Of a stretch of 54,328 nt of DNA, positions 42,726 to 51,584 are shown in pieces. Origin of the DNA: Oscillospiraceae bacterium (lineage in GTDB: Bacteria > Bacillota > Clostridia > Oscillospirales > Ruminococcaceae); NCBI GenBank assembly GCA_900768105.1, contig CAAGBQ010000064.1:1-54328 (forward strand), in the 5' to 3' direction. The position numbers were made by a program, and so were the translations under genes. Under the pieces are notes generated by a model. That model ran no database searches. It was not told the DNA's origin and was given only the letters and a program-made list of their open reading frames with translations. Every line of letters starts with the position of its first letter. Position 1 is the first letter of the stretch.

Positions 42726-43892
42726 TCAAATCGTTTTTGCAACAGCATATTTCACCCTCGCGCCGTACTTTTTTGAAACCAGCAGCCCCATATCTTCAAA
42801 TTTGAGCACAAACGCCCGAATGGTCGCGTAAGCCGCATTGCCAAAGTCCTTTTCAAGCTGCTTTGTCGAAAATTCATCCGTTCCGTAATGCGAAATCACG
42901 AACTTCCAAAGCTGTGCTTCCTTCTCGGTTATTTTGCCCTCGCGCAGTGCTCTTTCGTATTCGCCGAATGTGCCGTTTGCGGTGCAGCCCTCGCCAATTT
43001 CGGCATAAACGCAATCCGCAAAGTACTTGACAAACGGAGTCACATCAATTATACCGCTGTATTTTCTGTTTTCCTCCACCTGTGTAAATGCGGCATAGTA
43101 AGCCTTTTTTGTCCGCTGTATCCTGCTTGAAAACGGAACAAACAGCGCCGATTGGTAGCCTTTTTGCACCAAGAACCACAGATGCAAAAGCCGCGCCATT
43201 CTGCCATTGCCGTCAAAATACGGGTGAACATACGCCATATAGAAATGCACGATTGCGGCCTTTGCAAGGTCGTTTATATCGTCGTCGCAGTTCACAAATT
43301 TCACAAGCGCCCGCATAAATTCAGGTACTTTTTCCGCCGCCAAACCTGCGTGCTCAACCTGCTCGCCAACAACATACACCACATCATCGCGGTAGAACTT
43401 TCCTTCGGAAAGCCTGTCCTCCGGCGGCAAAAAATCGCCCACCGCCATCACATAAAGCCTATATATATTCTCTTCCGTTATCTTATTTTCCGGCTCAGAA
43501 ATAAACTCTATTCCACGCTTTATTCCGAGTATGCGATTTTCCTGCTCGTCCTCCGGAGCCATACCCTTTAGTATTTTGCGAACGCTATCGCGGCCGAAAT
43601 CAATGCTTTCAATGGCGGAGGTCGCCACGATTTCGTCCTCCGCGGCGCGAAAGCCGTAGCTTTTATCCTGCGTGCTCAAAAGCCGCTTTGCGGCATTTTG
43701 CTTTATCTGCGCTCCTTCGTCAACAAAAACGAGATTTTCTCCCTCAAAGTCCAAAAGCGGCAGCTCTACATAGTAAAGCTCTTTCAGCGCCTGCAAAAAT
43801 GCGTCAAAATCCTCGCCGTATTTGTATTTCATCTTCCTGTAATCGGCAGAACTTTTGTCTCTGAATATTTTTGTAAAAGTTTTTATATCCAC
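42726..43892 (-). CDS. Fic family AMP-transferase
   Basis: The 388-residue protein has the Fic active site HPYFDGNGRMARLL (catalytic His, phosphate-binding loop, Arg). An N-terminal inhibitory helix reads TSAIES, the (S/T)xxxE(G/N) pattern with a Ser in place of Gly/Asn. A winged-helix-like C-terminus ends FEDMGLLVSKKYGARVKY. Such proteins transfer AMP to proteins and are restrained by their own inhibitory Glu. The start is GTG 43892, five bases after AGGTGA. A dyad operator spans the promoter. A partner toxin or antitoxin is not evident. Confidence 0.88.
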   Translation of the reverse strand: MDIKTFTKIFRDKSSADYRKMKYKYGEDFDAFLQALKELYYVELPLLDFEGENLVFVDEGAQIKQNAAKRLLSTQDKSYGFRAAEDEIVATSAIESIDFGRDSVRKILKGMAPEDEQENRILGIKRGIEFISEPENKITEENIYRLYVMAVGDFLPPEDRLSEGKFYRDDVVYVVGEQVEHAGLAAEKVPEFMRALVKFVNCDDDINDLAKAAIVHFYMAYVHPYFDGNGRMARLLHLWFLVQKGYQSALFVPFSSRIQRTKKAYYAAFTQVEENRKYSGIIDVTPFVKYFADCVYAEIGEGCTANGTFGEYERALREGKITEKEAQLWKFVISHYGTDEFSTKQLEKDFGNAAYATIRAFVLKFEDMGLLVSKKYGARVKYAVAKTI

Positions 43893-43900
43893 AAAATCAC

Positions 43901-43957
43901 CTGATATTTATTAGTATCAATTTATATCAGTATAAATCAATTTCTATTTTGTGTCAA
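43901..43957 (-). promoter_or_regulatory. Promoter of fic with overlapping dyad
   Basis: TTGACA (43957-43952) and TATACT (43934-43929) are 17 bases apart on the minus strand. CTGATAT (43901-43907) and ATATCAG (43924-43930) form an inverted repeat touching the -10 and the early transcript, suggesting repressor control, perhaps by the Fic protein's own winged helix. Confidence 0.7.
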
Positions 43958-43975
43958 GCTCTTGTCACCTTAATT

Positions 43976-44623
43976 TTAAATAAAATTTTCAAATATACGC
44001 TCACTATAATCGGACTTTATGGTTGTATACGGCATCTTTCCTTCAACCATTTCCCTTTCTTTAAGCTGTACATAGCTTTTAGTGCCCTTTTTCACGTCAA
44101 ATACCCACCATTCTGCAGCTAGACCCGGTATGAGGATAAAAATATTATCAAATCTTTTGCTGTTTATGTATTGAGCCTTCAAATTATCTAAGAATTTCTC
44201 CCTTCTTAGCTCATTGCCTGTAACCAAAACAGATCCATATTCGACGCTCATCCAGTCATATAAATTCAACAAGCAAAGAATACATAAATTCACCTGCCCC
44301 ACGGCGTATTTCTTTTTCGCTTTCTTTTCGACACTTTTCAATATGCAATCCATTGCATCTTTTTCAACATCGTCTGAAGCGTATTCTGCATTTTTTATTT
44401 TTCTTACATATGTGTCCCCTTTTTCACCTGTAGATGCCATTGTAAATTCAAAGGGCACTCCATCGCAAAAATAATCAAGCTCAAATTTGTTTGGGTCTCC
44501 CCTCTTCCATCCGTCTTTCAATAGGGTTCTACTCATAATATATTGCATAAATTCCTCGTTGCAATTTTTATTATAAAAGTTTTTTGGAGTATATGAGTAA
44601 AAGCCGATGCCGCAATTTCCCAT
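43976..44623 (-). CDS. Unknown protein, AT-rich gene
   Basis: I do not recognise this 215-residue protein. It is soluble, starts MGNCGIGFYSYTPKNFYNKN, has a FELDYFCDGVPFEFT segment near residue 47 and an acidic/basic middle (DAMDCILKSVEKKAKKKY), and ends YSERIFENFI. The pattern hints at a nuclease-like alpha/beta fold but the key residues are not convincing. ATG 44623 has AAAGGAG nine bases upstream. Base composition is much more AT-rich than the flanking operons, suggesting recent acquisition together with the next gene. Confidence 0.75.
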   Translation of the reverse strand: MGNCGIGFYSYTPKNFYNKNCNEEFMQYIMSRTLLKDGWKRGDPNKFELDYFCDGVPFEFTMASTGEKGDTYVRKIKNAEYASDDVEKDAMDCILKSVEKKAKKKYAVGQVNLCILCLLNLYDWMSVEYGSVLVTGNELRREKFLDNLKAQYINSKRFDNIFILIPGLAAEWWVFDVKKGTKSYVQLKEREMVEGKMPYTTIKSDYSERIFENFI

Positions 44624-44669
44624 TTTGTTTTTCTCCTTTTATTAAACAGTATTTCTTAGTTATTGGTAC

Positions 44670-45428
44670 TTAATTCATACTACATTTGTTATACATAGCT
44701 TTTATCTGTTCAAGGTTCTCGCTTTCATAAATTACTTTACGCAGCAATTCTTCCCTGTATAATATAAACTCCGATATATCCGCCAAAAGCTTGTCCTCCG
44801 CTTCCATTTTGTTTTTGTACAATTCATCAAGAGGCGCAAAAGTGCTTAAACTTTTTATAACTTTAAATGCACAGTCTTTGTAATAAGTAATTTCCTCTAT
44901 AAGCTTCCCCGCACTTTTCTCTGAATATGTCGCCAACTCGCTTATTAACTCGATCACTAAAGCTTCAATTTTACCATATTGCGTGTTAGCCTTTCCTCTC
45001 GAAAATACTTTGAGTTTCTCCATTCCTTCCAAACTAATATTTTCAAGACTTATCTTTTCCAATTCATATATCAACTCAGAAAGATCACAAGTGTGCGTCA
45101 ATTCTTCTCTCAATGTTTTTAAATGATTTATTTTTTTGCTTTCATGATCTATTATACTGCTAATTACAGAAAGTTCGTTTGCTCTCATAGCGAGTTTTTC
45201 CGTTCTTAGTTGTGCTGCGTCGTTTTCTTCTTTAAACTTTTTATTTTGCCAAACTGCCAATAGTCCCAGAGAAACCGTGCTGCTATATGTAAGAATTTCA
45301 CCGGCACTCCATTTTGCTTCAAACAGCTTGTCCGGTGCAGCAAATGAAAACAATAAATGAATTATTAGTGCAAATAACCCACTTATAACTCCAAAGATTA
45401 AAACCAAATTTATTTTTTTATTCTTCAT
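44670..45428 (-). CDS. Unknown membrane protein with cytosolic helical domain
   Basis: I do not recognise this 252-residue protein by name. It has two membrane segments near residues 7-29 and 46-62 (INLVLIFGVISGLFALIIHL; LTYSSTVSLGLLAVWQN), then a long, charged, mostly helical cytosolic part likely to form coiled coils. The LAVWQNKKFKEEND junction is a common feature of small membrane proteins in accessory DNA. I chose ATG 45428 with GGGTGA six bases upstream over a GTG at 45440. With the preceding gene it forms an AT-rich pair. Confidence 0.75.
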   Translation of the reverse strand: MKNKKINLVLIFGVISGLFALIIHLLFSFAAPDKLFEAKWSAGEILTYSSTVSLGLLAVWQNKKFKEENDAAQLRTEKLAMRANELSVISSIIDHESKKINHLKTLREELTHTCDLSELIYELEKISLENISLEGMEKLKVFSRGKANTQYGKIEALVIELISELATYSEKSAGKLIEEITYYKDCAFKVIKSLSTFAPLDELYKNKMEAEDKLLADISEFILYREELLRKVIYESENLEQIKAMYNKCSMN

Positions 45429-45779
45429 TTTTTCACCCACTTATCAAAAAACTTTCGCAATTTTTTTGCTGACCTTGTTTCCTAATTGCTTTATTTTTCA
45501 TTTTCCAGCACGAAAGAGTATTTGTAAATATTATATCATATATTTATTCTTATTCAAAACATTCTACCACTTTTTATTTAATAAGTGTGAATTTTTTGAA
45601 AACGCATACAGCTTCCGCTCTTGCTATTTTATTGCGAATTCGGCGGCGCATACGCGCCAATTCTTTACTCTGGAAAGAATGATATGCCTTTTGACACATA
45701 TAAAATTCCGTGCTCAATATCTGAGCACGGAATTTTTTTGGAATTATATATTTTAGGAGTGTGAAGATAAAAAGCAAAA
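45429..45779. other. Intergenic stretch with terminator, no gene
   Basis: No credible gene is visible. An AT-rich part next to the membrane protein probably holds its promoter; -10-like TATAAT words occur but none with a clear -35. The only strong signal is the terminator at 45703-45735. Confidence 0.6.
45703..45735. terminator. Bidirectional terminator built on the GTGCTCA word
   Basis: AAATTCCGTGCTCA (45703-45716) pairs perfectly with 45722-45735 around ATATC and is followed by a T-run on plus. It ends the amidinohydrolase cluster on minus. Confidence 0.9.
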
Positions 45780-46625
45780 TTATTCGCGGATAAGAGGGAA
45801 TGTCATGCAGTGAGGACCGCCGCCTGCTTTAAGAATTTCCACAAGGTCAACCTCAACTAATTTAAGACCGAGGGCGCGGAGCTTTTCATTGACGGAAACA
45901 TTGTTTTTAACTACCATGACCTTTTCATTACCAAGAGCCTGGACATTGCATCCATGACGGAAAACAAGCTCGCTGGGAACATCAATAATTTCAAAGCCGC
46001 GTTTTTTGAGCATTTTAAGGAAAGTGTACGGAAGCTGCTCGGTGGCTGCAACGCAAACCTTATCGGCAACAATGTTAAAGCACATATCAAGGTGAAGGTT
46101 TTCCGGAGGGCAGGGAACGCCGATTACATTGTATCCGAATTTCTCCATCTGCTCGCGAATGTTTGCAATAGCATCCCAGTTTGTTCTGTCCACAACGCCG
46201 ATGGCAAGAGTATAGTCGTCGAGGAACCAGAAGTCTCCGCCCTCAAAATTGCCTGCGCTGCAGCGGGCAATAATCGGCACGCCTTCTTCTCTTAGCTTTG
46301 CTTCGTATATTGCGGATTCGGCACGGCGGCAAGGCTCACGAAAATGTCCCATAATAACACCCTCGGCAACGCAGCCACCGAAATCGCGAGCAAAAACCAT
46401 AAGAGGCTCGTTGGGGTCGGGAGTAACTTCTACAACCTCTACGCCATTATCCTTGTACGCTTGTACAAATTCGCCCCATTCACGAAGAGCGGTTTCACGC
46501 TGGGAGTCGTTCTCGCCTTTGTTTATCCAATCGCGGGAAATTTCGTTGATGGGCTGAAGCTGAAGATGGGTAGGCGGACAGACCATAACTTTTTTAAGAA
46601 CGCCGGTAGAATTTTTTACGAACAT
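45780..46625 (-). CDS. Dimethylargininase/arginine-deiminase-like amidinohydrolase
   Basis: The 281-residue protein belongs to the guanidino-group-modifying superfamily: FARDFGG (Asp81), EGGD (128-131), HLDMCFN (His178) and GGGPHCMTFPL with the nucleophile Cys273. Relatives turn arginine or methylarginine into citrulline. The length fits dimethylarginine dimethylaminohydrolases, shorter than arginine deiminase (~410). Together with the carbamoyltransferase and carbamate kinase it forms an arginine-deiminase-like route. The exact guanidino substrate is unknown. ATG 46625 has AGGAGG eight bases upstream. Confidence 0.85.
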   Translation of the reverse strand: MFVKNSTGVLKKVMVCPPTHLQLQPINEISRDWINKGENDSQRETALREWGEFVQAYKDNGVEVVEVTPDPNEPLMVFARDFGGCVAEGVIMGHFREPCRRAESAIYEAKLREEGVPIIARCSAGNFEGGDFWFLDDYTLAIGVVDRTNWDAIANIREQMEKFGYNVIGVPCPPENLHLDMCFNIVADKVCVAATEQLPYTFLKMLKKRGFEIIDVPSELVFRHGCNVQALGNEKVMVVKNNVSVNEKLRALGLKLVEVDLVEILKAGGGPHCMTFPLIRE

Positions 46626-46663
46626 TTTAATTTCCTCCTTAATTTAATTGTTGTTATAAATTA

Positions 46664-48097
46664 TTACATGGTATCGCTTGCTTCGCCAAGGATTTTCTTT
46701 TTTTGATCTTCGGTGCTGAGGCTCTTGTCGCGGAACTGGAAAAGCAGAATTCCCAAAAGGAACAGCACAACGGTAAGTATATATTCACCGGGCCAAATAA
46801 TTGCGCCCGGGCTGAACGGAAGGAGAACAGTGCCGAGAATAAAAATACTGAATAATGTACCGATAATGATGGTTGCCTTTCCACCGGGCATTTTTACGGG
46901 ACGCTCGAGGTCGGGGTATTTTTTACGCATAACAACTACTGCGAAGAAGGTCATTACCCACATAACAATGGTAGCAACGGCGGTAACGTCAACCAGAGGA
47001 AGAAATGCGGATTTTCCGATAAAAGGAGTTGCTACGGCGAATGCGCCAAGGAAAAGAACACAATTTATCGGAACTTTCTTTTCGCCCTTGAGTTTTTTGA
47101 ATACCTTAGGGATAAGACCTACATCGGCAAGGCCGTACATAATTCTGGAGGCGCCGTAAAGAGTGGCGTTGGAAACGCCGATTATTCCTACAAGAGCTGC
47201 AATCAAAAGAATTGTTCCGAAAACGGGTATTCCGGTTGCGGCGGTAATTGCATCGGCAAAGGGAGCGATTTTACTTGTGGCGTCCGTCCACGGCATAAGT
47301 CCCGCTATGCTGATAACAACAAGACTGTTAAGGACTACGCACACAACAAGGCAGATGATAAGGGCAAGTCCCACTTTTTTTCTGCCAATATCGCTTTTTG
47401 CTTCGCCGGCAGACTTTGCAACGGTTTCCCAACCGGCAATGGTAAAGGTAAGAATTGCCAAGAGAGAAAGGGAGCCTTCGCCTGCGGGCTTAGTTGCGGG
47501 AACAGAAAGGTTTGCGGGGTCCATATTGATAAGGCTTACCGCAATACCGAGTACGGTCAAAAGGACGATTACAGTGGTAAGAACTTTTGCAATTGATGCG
47601 GAAAAGCTTGCGCCTTTGCACTGGATTGCTATTATCGAAACAGCAAGAATAACGCCGATAAGTATGGAGGGGAGGGTTATGGGCGCGCCTCCTATTTCGT
47701 ACAGAACAGGAGCGTATTCAAGCTGGGGGAAAAGGTAGGTTGCGATTTTCATAACGGAAATGGTTTCCCAACAGAATATAATTCCGTTCATGAGTATTCC
47801 TGCCCATGCCGCCATAAATCCTCCGAATTTACCAAAGGCCATGTAGGAATATACCATTTCACCGCCTGACAGAGGAAACATGGGAATAGCTTCAAGATAG
47901 GCAAAGGCAAGCGGAAGCTCAACAATAAGGCAAAGAATAAGTGCAAGTACTACGTTCCATGGTCCGCCAGCTCTGTCAAGCCATCCGGCGGATAGCAAAA
48001 GCCAGCTTGTACCAAACATACAGCCTATACCAAGGGCGATAAGTCCAAAGAAGCTTATGGAACGATCCATTTTTTCGGGTTGTTTAATTTGATCCAA
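46664..48097 (-). CDS. APC family amino acid permease
   Basis: The 477-residue protein has about twelve membrane segments and the APC signature FGLIALGIGCMFGTSWL, then GLADVGLIPKVFKKLKG. It most likely imports or exchanges the cluster's amino acid or guanidino substrate. The start is TTG 48097 with AGGAGG eight bases upstream. Confidence 0.87.
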   Translation of the reverse strand: MDQIKQPEKMDRSISFFGLIALGIGCMFGTSWLLLSAGWLDRAGGPWNVVLALILCLIVELPLAFAYLEAIPMFPLSGGEMVYSYMAFGKFGGFMAAWAGILMNGIIFCWETISVMKIATYLFPQLEYAPVLYEIGGAPITLPSILIGVILAVSIIAIQCKGASFSASIAKVLTTVIVLLTVLGIAVSLINMDPANLSVPATKPAGEGSLSLLAILTFTIAGWETVAKSAGEAKSDIGRKKVGLALIICLVVCVVLNSLVVISIAGLMPWTDATSKIAPFADAITAATGIPVFGTILLIAALVGIIGVSNATLYGASRIMYGLADVGLIPKVFKKLKGEKKVPINCVLFLGAFAVATPFIGKSAFLPLVDVTAVATIVMWVMTFFAVVVMRKKYPDLERPVKMPGGKATIIIGTLFSIFILGTVLLPFSPGAIIWPGEYILTVVLFLLGILLFQFRDKSLSTEDQKKKILGEASDTM

Positions 48098-48121
48098 GTT
48101 ATTAACCTCCTCTTAAAAGTC

Positions 48122-49468
48122 TCAAAAGATAATGAATGCTGTGATTAGCGCCACAGGCAGAGCTATAACGCTTCTGAAAATGAAAAGGACTGCAAGCTTC
48201 CAAAGGGGAAGGTCAAATATGTCACGGTTCTTGAGAATTATGGCGCCTGTTTCCGTCATATATATAAGCTGTCCTATGGAAACGCTTCCGATAATAAAAC
48301 GAGTAAACTCACTTTCTATTGTACTTCCGACAACGGCAGGAAGGAACATATCCACAAAGCCTATAAGTATTGCGGGAGCAGCCTTTTCTGCCTCGGGAAC
48401 CATCAAAAGCTCAAGCAACCCTTTTATAGGAGCCGAAAGTATGCTTACAACTGGTGTATATTCGGAAATTATAAGAAGAACGGTTCCGGATGCCATCATA
48501 ACAGGAAAAACAGTGAGGAAAAAATCAATAGCCGTTTGGGAGCTGCGCTGCATAATATGCTTAAAATCGGCTTCTCCGGCTTTTTGCGCACCGCAGGTAA
48601 TAGCCTGCTTCCAAAGGCTCCCTTTTTCGGGAAAGTCGTACCTAACAGGGGCGTCTGGATTGTATGTATCTGCGATTTTATTTAGCGGCCATATTCTTGG
48701 AAGTATAATTGAACAGAGAAGAGTTGTTACGGTTATGCTGAGATAATAAGGCACAAAATCGTTTACTATATTAAGAGTCTTTGCGACTATAAGGCAAAAA
48801 GAAATTGAAACGATTGAGAAGCACGAGGCAACGACCGCAGACTCTCTTTTTGTATAATATCCTTCCTTGTATTGCAGCTTAGTGATAATTACGCCGAAAG
48901 GACCGTTGCCAACCCATGAAGCCATACAGTCAATTGCGGAGTTTCCGGGAAGGGTAAAGAGCGGGCGCATGATTTTCTTAATAAGAGTTCCGACAAAGTC
49001 CATCGCACCGAAATCCATAAGGAAAGAGAAAAGATAAAATGAAAGGAAATGCCATACGGTAAGTGTAATCATAAGAGAATACATTGTTCCTCCGGTTGCA
49101 GAGCTCGTTATGATTTCCGGTCCGATATTAAAGGCAACCATAATGAAAAGGACGGTTCCTAAAACTCGGACAAACAGCTTTGCGTCGGTGAAAGTAAAGG
49201 ACTCTTTTAGAAGAGGACTTTCGTTAAGCATTTTTATCGGGTGCACGCGATGGATTATGGCAAGGATACATCCGCCGGAAAAAATTACAGCAAGTGCATA
49301 AGGAAGAAACGGTTTTACTACGGCGGAAATGCTGTCTGCCAAAAAAGCTATAACGAGGTCATTTACGCCGTTTATGGGTATGGGGACAAGGAACAGGATT
49401 ACTCCGATGAGAGAGCAAACTATAAATAATATTTTGGATTTTGCTTCGGTATCTTTTTGACTGTTCAA
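48122..49468 (-). CDS. YjiH-like membrane protein with nucleoside-recognition (Gate) domains
   Basis: The 448-residue protein has eight to ten membrane segments and two Gate-like regions (GNSAIDCMASWVGNGPFG and PAVVGSTIESEFTRFIIG), as in YjiH-type proteins. Function is unknown; relatives occur in catabolic clusters next to hydrolases. The start is TTG 49468, about seven bases after AAGGGGG. It stands between the permease and the carbamate kinase. Confidence 0.75.
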   Translation of the reverse strand: MNSQKDTEAKSKILFIVCSLIGVILFLVPIPINGVNDLVIAFLADSISAVVKPFLPYALAVIFSGGCILAIIHRVHPIKMLNESPLLKESFTFTDAKLFVRVLGTVLFIMVAFNIGPEIITSSATGGTMYSLMITLTVWHFLSFYLFSFLMDFGAMDFVGTLIKKIMRPLFTLPGNSAIDCMASWVGNGPFGVIITKLQYKEGYYTKRESAVVASCFSIVSISFCLIVAKTLNIVNDFVPYYLSITVTTLLCSIILPRIWPLNKIADTYNPDAPVRYDFPEKGSLWKQAITCGAQKAGEADFKHIMQRSSQTAIDFFLTVFPVMMASGTVLLIISEYTPVVSILSAPIKGLLELLMVPEAEKAAPAILIGFVDMFLPAVVGSTIESEFTRFIIGSVSIGQLIYMTETGAIILKNRDIFDLPLWKLAVLFIFRSVIALPVALITAFIIF

Positions 49469-49493
49469 TTTCAGACCCCCTTTTTCGGATTAT

Positions 49494-50435
49494 TTACTCT
49501 GATATACAGGTACCGTCTTTTCCGTAAAAACCGTCGACAGCCTTTTCCAGTGAGGTAATTATACAGCGCCTTCCTTTGCCGCTCACAGCAAATTTGCGTG
49601 CCGCCTCAATTTTCGGAAGCATGGAGCCGGAAGCAAAATGTCCCTCAGCAATATAGCGGTCGATAGTTTTTATATCTGCTTCGGAAATAGACTCCTGATT
49701 CGGCTTGCCGAAATTTATAGCAGCCTTATCAACAGCGGTAAGGATAAGCAGAGTGTCGCAATCAAGAAGCTCAGCAAGCTTTTCTGCTGCAAAGTCTTTA
49801 TCAATAACAGCATCAACACCAAAAAGCTCGCCGTTGCGCTCTACCACAGGAACACCGCCGCCGCCTGCCGCAATCACGACATTTCTGTTGTTTACAAGGT
49901 TTTCGATAGCGTCCTTTTCAACAACAAATACAGGTTTGGGGGAGGCTACAACTTTACGATAGCCACGGTTTGCATCCTCTTTATAGACTCCGCCATCCTC
50001 CGCGGCAAGCTTTTCGGCTTGCTCTTTGGTATAAAAAGCGCCGATAGGCTTGGAGGGATTTTTGAAGGCGGGGTCATTTTCGTCGACTATAATTTGGGTA
50101 ACAACGGTTGCGGGGCAACGCTCAATTCCGCGTTTTTTAAATTCATTATGCAGAGCGTTTTGAAGATGATAACCGATATAGCCTTCGCTCATTGCCCCAC
50201 ATTCCGGAAAAGGCATGGGGGCTTTTATTTTTCCGGCTTCATATCCGGCAGAAAGCCCAAGGTTGATCATTCCTACCTGTGGGCCGTTGCCGTGGGCGAT
50301 AACTACCTTATTACCATCCTCAACAAGATCAGCAATGGCTTTTGCGGCGATGCGGACAAGCTTAAGCTGCTCTTTGGGAGTGGAACCCAAAGCGTTTCCG
50401 CCGAGAGCTACCATTATTTTTTGGTTAGTTTCCAT
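49494..50435 (-). CDS. arcC: Carbamate kinase
   Basis: The 313-residue protein shows the carbamate kinase start MVALGGNALG, AHGNGPQVG, a GGGGVPV motif near residue 190 and GSMLPKIEAA near the end. It makes ATP from carbamoyl phosphate and ADP, the energy-yielding last step of the cluster. I chose ATG 50435 with AGGTG eight bases upstream; a longer frame lacks a ribosome site. Confidence 0.94.
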   Translation of the reverse strand: METNQKIMVALGGNALGSTPKEQLKLVRIAAKAIADLVEDGNKVVIAHGNGPQVGMINLGLSAGYEAGKIKAPMPFPECGAMSEGYIGYHLQNALHNEFKKRGIERCPATVVTQIIVDENDPAFKNPSKPIGAFYTKEQAEKLAAEDGGVYKEDANRGYRKVVASPKPVFVVEKDAIENLVNNRNVVIAAGGGGVPVVERNGELFGVDAVIDKDFAAEKLAELLDCDTLLILTAVDKAAINFGKPNQESISEADIKTIDRYIAEGHFASGSMLPKIEAARKFAVSGKGRRCIITSLEKAVDGFYGKDGTCISE

Positions 50436-50448
50436 TGTTCTGCACCTA

Positions 50449-51387
50449 TCAAAGAGCAACGGCGGCAAGGATACCCTTCATTGCGTGCATACGGTTTTCA
50501 CCTTCGTCGAAGATAACGGACTGCGGGCATTCCATAACTTCGTCGGTAACTTCATCACCACGGTGTGCAGGCAGACAGTGCATGAATATGGCCTCTTTGT
50601 TGGCTTTCGCCATGGCTTCCATAGTGATCTGATAGGGCTTGAAAGCTTTGCGAAGCTCAGAGATTTCTTCCGGGGTATGTCCCATGCAGTAATGGGTCAT
50701 GCCATAAACAATATCTGCACCGGCAAGAGCCTCATCAAAGTCCTGAGTGACTGTGATTTTCGCTCCGGTAAGCATTGCGCGCTTCTGAGCCATTTCCCAA
50801 ATACCTTCATCGGGAAGAATCCCTGCGGGACAGGCAATGGTCATATCCATTCCGAAGTCCGCCGCGAAGAGCATGGTGGTGTTGCATACATTGTAAGGAT
50901 GTCCGGCATAGCAGAGCTTAAGTCCTTTAAAATCGCCTTTTTTCTCGACTATGGTCATCATATCTGCAATACCTTGAGTAGGATGCGCAAGGGAGGTAAG
51001 ACCGTTGATAACCGGGTGTTCCATCCATGCGGCATATTCATCTACGATTTCCTGACCGAAAGTGCGGATGAAAAGTCCGTCAAAATAGCGGTCAAGTATT
51101 CTTGCGGTGTCTTTCAGCGGCTCGCCTCTGCCCGTTTGAAGCTCATCAGGGCGAAGATAAATGGTGGTTACGCCAAGGTCGGCAGCGGCACGCTGAAAAG
51201 CATTTCTTGTTCTGGTAGAATTCTTTTCAAAAAGAGCTGCCCAAACCTGTCCTTCAAGATAACGGTGCGGTTCACGCATAGTCCATTTTTTCTTAAAATC
51301 AATGGAAAGATCAAGGACATATTTTATTTCTTCACGATTAAAATCTTTAAATCCAAGGAAATCCTTGCCCTGAAAGTAATGTTTCAT
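50449..51387 (-). CDS. Aspartate/ornithine carbamoyltransferase-family enzyme with atypical substrate loop
   Basis: The 312-residue protein keeps the carbamoyl-phosphate site: STRTR (57-61), HPTQ (135-138) and HCLP (270-273). The second-substrate loop is unusual. Ornithine enzymes read D-V-W-V-S-M-G; here residues 228-236 read YGMTHYCMG, so the ornithine-binding Asp is Met and the Ser is Cys. HPTQ also replaces the HPCQ usual for ornithine enzymes. The acceptor may not be ornithine. ATG 51387 follows GAGGG by ten bases. It is the first gene of the minus-strand cluster. Confidence 0.85.
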   Translation of the reverse strand: MKHYFQGKDFLGFKDFNREEIKYVLDLSIDFKKKWTMREPHRYLEGQVWAALFEKNSTRTRNAFQRAAADLGVTTIYLRPDELQTGRGEPLKDTARILDRYFDGLFIRTFGQEIVDEYAAWMEHPVINGLTSLAHPTQGIADMMTIVEKKGDFKGLKLCYAGHPYNVCNTTMLFAADFGMDMTIACPAGILPDEGIWEMAQKRAMLTGAKITVTQDFDEALAGADIVYGMTHYCMGHTPEEISELRKAFKPYQITMEAMAKANKEAIFMHCLPAHRGDEVTDEVMECPQSVIFDEGENRMHAMKGILAAVAL

Positions 51388-51437
51388 AAAATTCAAACCC
51401 TCTTTGCAATAATTATTGTAGAGCTCCCTACAAATAA

Positions 51438-51552
51438 ATTATAACTTTCAAAATGTCCAAGTTCAATTGTGCTAAAGCACTATTATATGAGGTAAAAATG
51501 TGCTTTGGCACATAGATTAAGACTTGAACTTTTTGCTTTGATATAATATTAT
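51438..51552. promoter_or_regulatory. Divergent promoters with paired PucR-type operators
   Basis: On minus, TTGAAC (51466-51461) and TATAAT (51443-51438) are 17 bases apart. On plus, TTGAAC (51524-51529) and TATTAT (51547-51552) are also 17 apart. Between them, TGTGCTAAAGCAC (51468-51480) and its inverted near-copy GTGCTTTGGCACA (51500-51512) are 32 bases apart, centre to centre. Each is itself a small dyad. One abuts the minus-strand -35. This is a natural regulator site for both directions. Confidence 0.8.
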
Positions 51553-51584
51553 AAAAGTACAGTACTGAATAAGGGGGGCTTTAG

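Noticed and set aside
45466..45756. A 96-codon plus-strand frame in the gap before the amidinohydrolase cluster
   Set aside because: It lacks a ribosome site, runs through a strong terminator hairpin and is mostly Phe/Tyr-rich AT sequence.
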